Source: Athripsodes cinereus
Lineage: Eukaryota > Arthropoda > Insecta > Trichoptera > Leptoceridae
NCBI GenBank assembly: GCA_947579605.1
Contig: OX388316.1
Location: 12,961,290 to 13,025,289 of the forward strand
DNA: 64,000 nucleotides
Direction of reading: 5' to 3'
The first letter of the stretch is position 1. Every line of letters starts with the position of its first letter. The notes beneath the pieces are model-generated. The model made no database searches, was not told the origin of the DNA, and saw only the letters and a program-made list of their open reading frames with translations. Below are positions 1 to 10,059 of the stretch, piece by piece. Position numbers and translations under genes: made by a program.

Positions 1-540
1 TAGGAAGTAGATATTTTTAGTTGTTTCTTTATTAAATTTATATATGTTTATAAGATATAATTATATATATAATATGATAAGGATTTCTTTAATATTTTAT
101 ACCTAATTTTTTTCAGTTAATGAAACCTCTCCGTATTTTATTTTTATGTGTATATTAAAAATAAATTGTCGATTACATTTTGTATTTATTTTATTCAGAA
201 TACATCTTTAATTTTCCAAGAAAATGGTGAAAATAGCTAACTGTCCCTAGGTACATATGTTGTCCCTAGGTACGTCAGTTCTTGTCCCTAGGTACATACG
301 AGGTTCTCTTGGTTCTACCTAGGGACACTTTTTTTATTTTACTTGTATATTCTATTCAACTACAGATAAACTCGTTTTGACCTCTTAATTATAAAGAAGT
401 TTAGTAAGTGTCTCGATGTTAATCATAATATGTCAGATTTATCCTGTTATAAACAAATACTACAACTTTGAAAAAAAGTGTCCCTAGGGTATACAACTTC
501 CCCTATGCAGTTATCCTCTCCAAAAGGACCTTTTTGTGAC
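1..540. other. AT-rich intergenic DNA with a short repeated motif
   Basis: No coding region is supported here. The notable content is three close direct copies of TGTCCCTAGGTAC at 242-254, 261-273 and 283-295, an inverted partner CCTAGGGACA at 318-327, and another TGTCCCTAGGG near 480. The rest is AT-rich without recognisable genes. Confidence 0.6.
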
Positions 541-660
541 CCTGAGTAGATCGCAAGATAGGGACCGGGTCGCAAAGAAGAGGGGGGGGGGTTAGCCGGT
601 TCAAGTCCGGCACTATCTGGTCTGATAGGATGGGTGTCCATGACGGATTTCCCCCCACAA
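541..660. repeat. G-rich block with RNA polymerase III-like box, possible SINE fragment
   Basis: A run of ten G is followed by GGTTCAAGTCC, which fits the tRNA B-box consensus, and then by GGATGGGTGTCC, which resembles the 3' internal region of 5S rRNA. No A box or cloverleaf can be placed, so this is not a functional tRNA or 5S gene. The reverse strand is open for 110 codons (447-779), but that reading has no recognisable domain. A decayed Pol III-derived SINE is the likeliest source; the call is weak. Confidence 0.3.
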
Positions 661-3600
661 AAAAAAGAAGTTGTAAAAATTAAGACAGTCAATGTTGTCT
701 GTCGATGATACTTGCATACTAATGCCTGCCTTCTACAGACACTTGCATAAAATAGTGGGATACATTCTAGAATACTCAAGATAGAAATATAGGAAAAAGT
801 GACAATTGACCATTGACATATATTAATAAGTCACCATATGACTATAGTAACACAGTACCTATTTTCATTTACTTTATACATGTGTAAACACACTTGTTGT
901 ATAAAGGTAAAGCCATAAATGGATCCCTACATAAACAAAAATAATAAATATATTTCAAGCCCTGCAATACCAATGTGTTTGGTCAAATACGAGGAAAAAT
1001 TGGTTATGACCATTTTATTTGATGACCAATTTTTTCCTTTAAGCTCCTCTTGTAGGTACACGATATAACTAAGATGATGCAATTGACTGGAATTGTCCAT
1101 GTCCAGAAAAGAAAAAGAAATTAAAGATTATTATTTGTATGAAATTAAATGCATGAAGATAGGAACATCACTAGCTTTAGAAACAATAAAATCCCCCTTA
1201 TCACCGACGCTCTTGAGGCTCTCGAATGATCGTAAGAGGGTGTCGAAATCATCCATCATCATTGTCGTATTTATCACCGCAGGGTGGTTCATTAGAATTT
1301 TGATTGAAGCACAACGAATGTTTATATTCCAAGACATTTTTCATTTCGGCGTTTTTCATGGCGACATTTCAAGTTCAATCTTGAGACGTGCTACAGTTTC
1401 AAGTGCTTTCAGTAGATGATACGATTACGACAGGCGTGGAATAGAAGAATAAGAAAATTCTTTACTAAGCTTCAAGCTCCTACAGCCATGTCTCTTCCTA
1501 CTAGATACAAACTGGCTTAGTATAAAACATTGTAACAATACTCGTAGCTCATACTCAAACTTGTATGTACATACATACATAAACAAACTACTAGCGTAAT
1601 AATATAACGAAGACACAATAAAAAAAGGAAAATTTAGTATAATATTTTAGCAAGAACAGAGATTATAGCAAGAAAGAATCCTCGTAAAGTTTTGTAGATT
1701 TTTATTTGCTCAGTTGCATAACAGTCTCAATACTGTATCTATTCACATTGTACACATTGTACTTACTTGCTGTGGTTTATTTTCACTAAGTTGAACAAGT
1801 ATATTTTTCTATCAAGATCTTCACAAATAAGATCTTAAATAATATAATTTATCATTTTTGATTCGCCCAATGAAAATTGTACATAGATAATATGTTTTCA
1901 TTATAATTTCTGCATATCTACATTTTTTTAAGATAAATCTGAAATTGAAAGCTTTAGACTCTACCATCAGACTACCGAGTACCTCGATGGATGGATTTTT
2001 GTTTTGTATGGAGAATAAAAAAAAATATAAGTGATATTTTTAACTTAATTAGCCAGTCCATTCCTGAAGTGTCGCCGAAATAATAAAAGTCCCATTTGCC
2101 TTTGAATGTCCCATGGTGAATAATGAGTTAACAAATTGAGTTGATTGGTTGCCGCGACTGATAGATACACTCCACACTAGCGTGTCTACACAAAAAAGAA
2201 CATTCATATGTTGGAATATCACATCAAAAGTACTTTACGCATAGTTTGACAATAATTGGAAAATCTTAATTTAATAATATCTTTTTTGGTTCAGTTTCCT
2301 GTATGGTGTTATTTATGGTTACAACTTTATTAGAATAACAAATAAAAAAATCTTCGCTATTTATAAAACTAAGAAGAATGAATGTTAAATTAGTTAAATG
2401 GAAATGAAAAAATCAAGTAAATCAATTCTACCTACAATAACTACAGACTATAATTGAATGGCTCAAAGCCAGAAGTGTTAATCACAGTCGCAAAAAAATA
2501 TAGTTAGGGAAACATAACTTGATTAAATATTTTTATTTAGTTATTCGAAAGATGGCTAGTGTCAAAAGTGATTATTTTATACAATATTGTATTAGAAGAA
2601 GTATATAATGATGTTTAATCCAGAAATATATGTCTAAGTACAAATTTATGAGACTGTTGGATAGGCACGCACCTCTGGCTCTGTGCCCCTCAATTTTTTT
2701 TATTCCATTTTTCAATTTATGTTTGCATCCAGCTTCATCATTCACAACCAAAAATCGATATTCAATACATAACAATAATATTATCGACAAGTTTTATTTT
2801 ATTTTATTTTTTATTTATTGTCTTAAGGGACACAAGAAGTTCAACTTACCAAATGTCAACATCCGAATTTCTTCAGTAAATAAACCAATCAAGGTCCCGC
2901 AAATTACCAAAACGCATAACGAACATATTGCAAGCAAACAGAAATAATATACCTTAAAAATCAAAAACAAAAAAACAAGCCAACAATTATGAATACAAAC
3001 AAATAAAAATTACAATACAATCAAATTTACAATAATTAAACTTACAAGTTACAATCAAATATACAAGTTTTTCGTATTTAGAATATATCCTTAGCTAGAT
3101 TTCTTTATTTTGAAGGAAATGCATCCAACCCCTATCTCTCACTTGCTGTATGTAGATTTATAATCTGCTGTAGATGTATAATCTGGTATAAAGCATCAGC
3201 TATAATTAATTATCCAATTTTCTTATCTAGAAATAATTCAATCGCAGATACTTAAATGTTGCCACTAGCTCCAATAACATATATTATGATATCAGACATA
3301 AGGATAAAATAATGTATCCTGAATGTCATAATATAATAATATATTATTTAGTTCATGTTCGAATTAGATACTGCGATAACACGGTCATCTTTAAATTGAT
3401 ATTTTTATCTCTGGTGTATAGTTATAAAGATATTTTTTTTATATACTTAGGTGATTCAACTCACAAATAATGAGCAAAATCTATTCTATTCAGTGTACCT
3501 CTACTGTGTATAACGCGTATGCCATTAAGAATTTGTCAATATATGTAGGTAACTCATGGCTTACGTAATCAACACACTCTATGCACATGGACACCTTCTT

Positions 3601-4390
3601 AAAAACTGCCTTGAACCTGTATTCACTATCAGTATAATTATAAAATATCTACAATTGTGACGTAAAGAGTAGGTATATAATGATCTGTAAATATCAAAAT
3701 AAATATTCAATTGGATTTTTACGTAATATTCATTATATAAATCTATTTACTTTATATGCGAAATAAATGATCTGTTAAAACATCGATCACCGAAATATTT
3801 AATTGATTATACTTAATAATAAAATAATTTGCTAAATGAAACAATGAAAATCTTATCTATGATCTTATCATCGATTGTCTATTGAAAGGTACTTATATTA
3901 TCAAAAATTTATATAACATAACTAATAATACGATTATAATGTTTGATTATATAAAAAATGGTAATATTTTTCTACCCAACTAAACCGTGTTTTATAAGGG
4001 GGTTAGGAAGAATAAAATGCATGACAAGCCTTCTTTGCATACCTCATTCAACGGAGAAAAATGTGATATTTACTAAAAAGAAAGTTTCCATTTTATGGAC
4101 AAGGAAGGCTTCCTCGATTTCTGTCCATGTTCTTCGATCCCAAGCCGTCTGAATAAGAAATCCTGGATAATGATGGCTAATTATGTACGTTAAAGTTATG
4201 CAATCATTGGTTGAAATTCTTAGTTATCAGAGCATTTAATTTGTGTTATCGGAATATTAAACAGTCACTTTGCTATGCACTCACAATAATATTTGCAAAA
4301 TTAGTGCAATGTATGATAAAAATAATAATTTGAATGTCATTGGTACTAATTAATTACCAATACAGAATGTAGTTAATGTATCTTTACTGA
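661..4390. other. Intergenic AT-rich DNA, no gene recognised
   Basis: Several short ORFs occur but none has a recognisable domain. A block at about 1160-1420 is less AT-rich and open on both strands; I cannot name it. T-rich TTTTATTTTATTTTT at about 2790-2815, followed by GGGACACAAG, could be the antisense 3' end of an old LINE. No astacin exon 1 partner for the relic exon at 4438 is visible here. Confidence 0.5.
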
Positions 4391-4437
4391 AATCAAAGTT
4401 GGAAAATTTTCCATTCGAATTCTTTTTTTCTGAACAG

Positions 4438-4635
4438 AGACTTCAATACCCCAATTGGAAGCATTGCAGAATGTTTGGTAGAGAAGTGGAAAGTTTGAGG
4501 GGGACATTCTTCTTACAGAAGAACAAATCAAATCTATTGTGGATGAATATTCTGGAAAAAAGAACAGTATTTAAAATAAGAGCAGACACTGTTCCGGTAG
4601 AGTTGTTTTCTACAGCATTGTTGAAAAGGACTTTG
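4438..4635 (+). pseudogene. Relic exon 2 of a third astacin-like metalloprotease
   Basis: This 198-bp block aligns end to end with exon 2 of the two intact astacin genes downstream, which is also 198 bp in both. A splice acceptor (AACAG) ends at 4437 and a donor (GTAACT) starts at 4636. In the conserved frame it encodes the propeptide aspartate-switch motif F-E-G-D inside RSGKFEGDILL, followed by an EEQIKSIVDEYSGKKN segment. Two in-frame stops break it: TAG at 4479-4481, replacing the Glu of the conserved NIWERSG, and TAA at 4572-4574. No exon 1 or exons 3-6 are found nearby; a LINE fragment begins about 220 bp downstream. It is best read as a dead tandem copy that lost its other exons. An apparent 82-codon ORF at 4399-4647 lies in a different frame and is not meaningful. 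Confidence 0.85.
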
Positions 4636-4854
4636 GTAACTATATAATATGTATGTAACAATTTTTCACTATGTAACTAGTAATAAATACTTATCCATAT
4701 TACAATGCATTATTAAATAAATAATGTTCTTTGATATTTTATGAATAGTATTTAAAATGTCTATTATCCCAAAAAAATATATGAAATATGGTAAGTAAGT
4801 ACTATAACAGTTTCCAAATTAATATCAAGCAATCTTTTTTTCCAATGTGACAAT

Positions 4855-5170
4855 TTGTCACATAACTCCTCTTTTAAAGTTCTTCACTGGCTTAAAGAAG
4901 AAAAAAAAGTAGAACTCAAGATCTTGTTAACTGTGTATAAAGCACTATATGGCATGGCACTGGTATACATCTCAGAGTTCTGCATTTATGAGGAGGCAAT
5001 GGGAAGGCAAAAATCACTCAGGTATGCTAACACAGACTCTGTCAATAGACTTGTGGTGCCGCATAGAGGGGTCTGACTAACTTTGCTGACCGCGTGCCTT
5101 CTGCGTGGTTGGTATGTTGCTGTGGAACAAAATTCCCTATGATTTTCGAACTCTGGAGTTTCTGAACTTA
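4855..5170 (+). mobile_element. CR1-like LINE fragment, reverse transcriptase C-terminal part
   Basis: The reading frame contains a HWL segment, then VELKILLTVYKALYGMA and YISEF, followed by RLVVPHRG. This is the usual order at the C-terminal end of non-LTR retrotransposon reverse transcriptases of the CR1 type. The frame breaks at the stop near 5074, and homology seems to continue in another frame through a PSAWLVCC-type segment. It is 5'-truncated and dead. A related, more decayed piece lies in intron 3 of the second astacin gene. Confidence 0.6.
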
Positions 5171-5463
5171 TTCCCGACAATTCTATATTATCCACACAAT
5201 GTACCTACCTATACAATATTTGCGATTTATCTTAGGTCAATAAAAATGCATTAACACTGACGCAAATTCACAACATATGTAGCTATGTATCTATTTGATA
5301 AATTAGTTTGTATTAGAAATAATTAACCGATACTGAAATGGTAGGTAATGACAGATAGTTAAAAAACATCTAAGTCCTTAAGATAATAGTGATTAATTGT
5401 TTAATAATCACACATTAAGACCAATCTGATATAAATTCACAATAACACAGCACTGGACATACC

Positions 5464-5490
5464 TATAAATATAAAGTTTTTCGTTCAGTT
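5464..5490 (+). promoter_or_regulatory. Candidate core promoter of astacin gene 1 (TATA plus Inr)
   Basis: TATAAATA at 5464-5471 is followed by TCAGTT at 5485-5490, which fits the arthropod initiator TCAKTY. With +1 at A5487 the 5' UTR would be 97 nt. The TATA-to-start distance of 23 bp is slightly short. The second gene has the same arrangement and a 95-nt leader, which supports the call. Confidence 0.5.
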
Positions 5491-5583
5491 ATACCAGATG
5501 TTCTATCAATATAGAACAAGTGACAATAATCGATCAAATCGCTTTTTTTCTAAAATATATATTACTCTTGGTTGTAAGAAAAC

Positions 5584-7549
5584 ATGTTTTTTATTAAATT
5601 TACATTTTTAACTTTGGGAGTCGCTTTGGTGAGCGGAGGCGTCATAAAAAATGTCAGTGAAATCAAAGCATTTGAAAATTTTCTTAAGGCATCTGTTACA
5701 GGAACACTCCAAGGTATAACTTTAAAACTTGTTTGTTGTTATTTAAATTTTAGTCTCGTCTTGAGAAAATATTTAGAAAAGTCATTCATTACAGCCTCAT
5801 ATTAATTAAGTAATATTCATTTTTTTTAATAATTTACAGATGCCCTAACACCAGAATTAGAAGCCAAACAAAACATTTGGGAAAGAAGTGGCAAATTTGA
5901 AGGAGACATACTTCTTTCAAAAGATCAAATCAAATCTTTCGTCGATTTATATTCCGGGAATAGAAATACTGTTATATTCTCGAGAAATCAGTGGACCAAT
6001 GGAATTGTTTACTACGATTATACGGAGGGTGAATTCGGTAAAAGAAAAATACTCTCTCACATAAATCATTTTCAATTTGTTAATAATATTGAACATTAAA
6101 TAAATAATGAATTTTATATTGTGTTTTCTTACAGATGAAGGTCAGATTCAAGCTGTTGAAAGTGGACTTAGAATAATAGAATCCAAATCCTGTTTGAAAT
6201 TTGTGAGAAGACAAAATGAACGCAACTATGTTAGAGTGACGGTTAGTATTATTTTAATATTTTCTTAATATAAATAATGTGGTTATAACAACTCCAAACT
6301 ATTTGTCTAAAATATTTGTATTTTTCAGTCTTCGTCATCAGGTTGCTTTTCTATGGTTGGTGAATTGGGAGGGGCTCAACAATTGAATCTTATGTCCAAT
6401 GAACCTGGTGTTGGATGCTTTAGGCAGCGTGTTATAATCCACGAATTCCTCCATGCAGTTGGTTTTCATCATCAACAAAGCACATATAACAGAAACGAGT
6501 GGGTTAAAATTTTATGGGAAAACATTAATCCAAGTAAGAAATTTACATTTTTTAACTGTTTCAATGAATAAATTGTATTTTTTTTCAATTAATCCATTAT
6601 TTTAGTCTAGTTATTAAATTATTTTGAATTAATGTTTATTTTGTATTTTTTAGACAACAAGTTTAACTTCTTCAGAGTTCCTTCCATTTTCGTTACGAAT
6701 TTTGACGTTGAGTACGACTACAAAAGTATAATGCACTACAACGAGTACGCCTTTAGTACCAATGGAAGCAAAACTATCGTCGCACTCGAGGTATGTAGCA
6801 AATTTTGTTTGAAGAACGTAATAAAAATATTTCTTCCCCGTCCCCAATTATTGAGTTGTAGAACTTAATATGTCTTAATACTTTCTCAATAATATGGATA
6901 ATATATGTAGGTGCTACTTCATCCATTTTACCAAATTAAATATTTTTAGTACGAGTAACAATTTATCAGGCATACTAGATTCTTTTGAAACATTTTTCCA
7001 GGTAAACAACTCAATTAAATTTCTTTAAAAAAATTTAATCGCACATTTAGCACAATTTCCATACTTTGTATCATCTGTAGTAGAAATATTATTATGAAGA
7101 ACTCAAGAATATGGGTTCTTATGGTATCTATATCTTCAGCTAAAGTCAAGAATTCGAATATCGAATATTTCCACTGTTTTGAGTATTTATCTCACATTCT
7201 CTATAAGTCGTGTCCACCCTTGTTTGGTTAACGTTTGTCATAGCTCAGTCGTTCTATAAATTCGTCACCAATTCGTTGGGAGGTGATCTAACGTTCGTTT
7301 GCCGAGCAGATCGAAAGCAAATCTATCATAATCAAAATGTTCATGTATAACAGCAGCTATTATTGTCGAAGTGACACCTATGTTCGTTCATGTTTGTTCA
7401 GTGTATATTCTTTCACTTTACAATTAATGCATATTCATTATTACTTATTTTATTTTTAGGATCCAGATACAGTCCTAGGCTCCAGTACAGATATGAGCGA
7501 AGGTGATGTAAGGAAACTCAACCTTATGTACAAATGTATTCAAGAATGA
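5584..7549 (+). CDS. Secreted astacin-family zinc metalloprotease, paralogue 1 (six exons)
   Basis: Six exons join in frame: 5584-5713, 5840-6037, 6135-6241, 6329-6533, 6654-6790 and 7460-7549, all with GT-AG introns, giving 288 residues. Residues 1 to about 18 form a hydrophobic signal peptide. The propeptide has the aspartate-switch motif F-E-G-D at 63-66, which in astacins blocks the zinc until it is cleaved off. The catalytic helix HEFLHAVGFHH supplies zinc ligands H183, H187 and H193 with general base E184. The Met-turn SIMHY is at 238-242. Four cysteines (129, 151, 175, 285) match the two disulfides of a minimal astacin domain. No CUB or EGF domain follows, so this is the short digestive or seminal type. 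The usual Glu after the third His is Gln, but all catalytic residues are kept. It probably encodes an active secreted endopeptidase; substrate and tissue are unknown. Confidence 0.93.
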
Positions 7550-7667
7550 TCTGTAATATTGATAATAATATTAAACTTGTGATAATATTTATCATAGGTA
7601 TAGTAGGTACTAAGGTAATACTAATAATTAACTAAGATTTATTGTTCTGATTATTCTTACTGTTGAG

Positions 7668-7673
7668 AATAAA
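7668..7673 (+). terminator. Poly(A) signal AATAAA of astacin gene 1
   Basis: AATAAA lies 119 bp past the stop codon and is followed within about 25 bp by a GT-rich stretch (TATGTGTTGTTT), the usual layout of an animal cleavage site. Confidence 0.55.
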
Positions 7674-7734
7674 AAATATATACCAAAAATATATATGTGT
7701 TGTTTAATTTTAGTCCTCACTATTAAACAATTCT

Positions 7735-8373
7735 TTATTTTATTCTTTATTCTACAACATCTCCCTAGGTCCTTTACAGGACACATGGGTTCATCAAATT
7801 TACAATAATAAAATATTACAATAAAAAGGGAAAAAATTAATCCAATGGAAAGAGCGTAATAAACATAACATACAAAAAATATTGAAAAGTCAAGACACAA
7901 TAATAAATAAATATAGACACATAAATTCTTTTTCTTCAGTACTAAAAGGCTCTAAAGGGTCCCTTTAGCACCATGTCAAAGTGTAAAAAATATTTCATAA
8001 AAGCAATCAAAAAAATCCACAGCAAAAAAAAAAACAAATTGCCCAAGCATTTATGAAATCTCAAAACAAAATTCAAAGATTATATTCAAGAATAGTTTGA
8101 ATAAAGAGACTGAAAAAATCTGAAAGTTCTGAGTCTGAAAAATACCCTCAAATACTTTCACATGATTGTGTCGTAAAGTTAGAGTGAATAAATTGGCTGC
8201 AGGGGAATTCAGTCACAAAATGTTGATAGTCCGAGAACATACCATGGCTATCAGGCTATCACCAGCAACCAATTCAATTTCAGAGATACTCTCAAATTTT
8301 TTTGAATATGATTGTATAAAATAAGCAAAATTAATATAGTTATCGAGGAAAATTTCATTATTGCATTCTTACA
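7735..8373. other. Intergenic spacer between the astacin genes, no gene
   Basis: AT-rich. TTTATTTTATTCTTTATTC followed by a less AT-rich stretch at 7735-7800 resembles the antisense 3' tail of a LINE, but no reverse transcriptase reading is visible. Nothing else is recognised. Confidence 0.45.
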
Positions 8374-8377
8374 TTAA

Positions 8378-9316
8378 CCCTTGGTTACTACTCAAGGGTC
8401 AAAATGACTCTATAACATTTAGAAACAATTTTTTCGTACAATAACTCTTAGACAACCCCACTTATACTCTCGTGTATTCTCAGCATTGCACATGTTCTCG
8501 CTCATGGTATTTGCATTCAGCCATCTTTTTCAAATTTTGCGCCACAACAGTGACAGGGTCATATTGACCCTTGAGTAGCATTAGCGTCAGTAAATGAAAA
8601 TTATTTGTTTTAATTTAAATTGTTTTCTTTTGTGTAAAATTATTATTATTATAAGATATTTTTAAACTGCATTCAATCATAGGCTTTTGAAGTATTTATT
8701 TGTTTTATTATTAACTTTGGACGTGTCTTTGCCGCAGATATGGGTAAAAGAAATATGTTTTTAAACAAAAATATTGTGAATGCCTTGTTTGATGGTGATG
8801 ATTTTGTAGAGGAAGATATTTCCAAATTCAGGTGCTTCTTCTTCTGCTTTCTCATCCTTACTTTTTACACCACGAAGTCAAATAAAAGGTAGATTCCAAG
8901 ACAAACCACATAAAATAAGAGACTTATATCACAAAAAAGATACCCTGGCAATTGCGTATGATGACATCAGGGGTGTTGAAAGTGCCACTGCTTGAAAGAT
9001 CTGTTCCAGTTGTTACTAATGTTGTATTTAAAAGGAAGCGTTGCAGTATTTTCCCGTATTTAAAAATCGGAAGACTTACAGTGTTTGTTCCTCTTGTAAA
9101 ATTCCAATTTGCAACACATGCTTTCATTGTATGTCCAAACTATTTAGATAACAAGTAATTGTGTATCATTTAATTGCAAAGTATATATTTTTTAATAAAT
9201 AGTGTGTTTTATTTCTATATTGCTATTCATAAACAAAAAAAAAAAAGTTTTATGGGAGGGTCAGGATGACCCTTGAGTAGCATTCGTGTATCATTTATTT
9301 TGAGAAGTAACTAAGG
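8378..9316 (+). mobile_element. Degenerate piggyBac-like transposon with TTAA target duplications
   Basis: The element is flanked by TTAA at 8374-8377 and 9317-9320, the diagnostic piggyBac target site. Its ends are CCCTTGGTTACT and, inverted, CCCTTAGTTACT. Subterminal GACCCTTGAGTAGCAT repeats occur at both ends (about 8566 and 9268), with an inverted copy at about 8387. The interior holds only the N-terminal and C-terminal remnants of a transposase, so most of the coding region, including the DDD catalytic core, is deleted. At 939 bp it is well under the 2.4 kb or so of an autonomous element. Confidence 0.85.
8740..9151 (+). pseudogene. piggyBac transposase remnant (N-terminus plus Cys-rich tail)
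   Basis: The N-terminal piece starts at ATG 8740 and includes the acidic NALFDGDDFVEED region. It is broken by frameshifts and a stop at 8890. The catalytic core is missing. The C-terminal piece contains KRKRC, then in another frame CSSCKIPICNTCFHC before the stop at 9149-9151. This spacing of cysteines is that of the RING-like zinc finger at the end of piggyBac transposases. A one-base indel around 9060-9070 separates KRKRC from the Cys cluster. It cannot encode a working transposase. Confidence 0.75.
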
Positions 9317-9320
9317 GTTA

Positions 9321-9936
9321 AAATAAATATAACGAATAATTTTCAAATTACGAATACCTATTGGTGAAAAATCGCATTGTTGTTAAAACAATACTTTTAT
9401 TATTATTTTCTCCATCTCTCATAATTTATATAACCTAGAGCACTATTGAACTCAAATTAACCGTAGTACGTAAATATTTATTTGTAAATCTGATTACATA
9501 TAGTAATCATTGAAATATACTGTGTTAAAGAGAGAATAGTAGAAATTTATAATTTTATATAGCCACTCAGTGCGATACTCGTTCCTATGAATAAAGATCC
9601 AACTGACTGGCGTTAAAAGTGAGCATTCCTCAAGGAGTATTTTTCTGTCTTTTGCCATTTTTGTTATTCACTTCTCAACATAAGTGATGAAGATTTCGTA
9701 ACTTTAGGATAACAATCAACATATTGTGATAATGCGCATTTTGAGTCTTGAAGATCCATTTTCTTTACCAAACGGTTCAACACTCATCTGTATAATTTTA
9801 CCCAATTTGAAACGAACCCTTGAGAGCAGGGTTTTTCATATTTAAGGTAAAATGAGTACTTTTTTCCTGATAAAGAAAATTCATGATTAAACACCAAGAT
9901 AAATCTGATAAAATTATAACAATCGATTGAAAAACA
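9321..9936. other. Intergenic, upstream region of astacin gene 2
   Basis: AT-rich with no recognised gene. It must contain any proximal regulatory DNA of the second astacin gene, but no specific site is evident beyond the core promoter annotated next. Confidence 0.45.
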
Positions 9937-9967
9937 TATAAATTGACATATGAAATAGAATTTCAGC
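9937..9967 (+). promoter_or_regulatory. Candidate core promoter of astacin gene 2 (TATA plus Inr)
   Basis: TATAAATT at 9937-9944 lies 28 bp upstream of A9965 in TTCAGC, an initiator-like TCAG. The resulting 95-nt leader is nearly the same as that of paralogue 1. Confidence 0.5.
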
Positions 9968-10059
9968 ATATCGAAAACAGCCGTAGAGCAAGAGTTTCAC
10001 TATTAATCAAATAATAATTTGTAAAAAAATATAAATAATATTACTGGTTTTTATACAAG

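Noticed and set aside
447..779. 110-codon minus-strand ORF as a gene.
   Set aside because: The reading runs through the poly-G tract and the Pol III-like block. Readings of the type AGLEPAN are common artefacts of translating tRNA-like B boxes in reverse.
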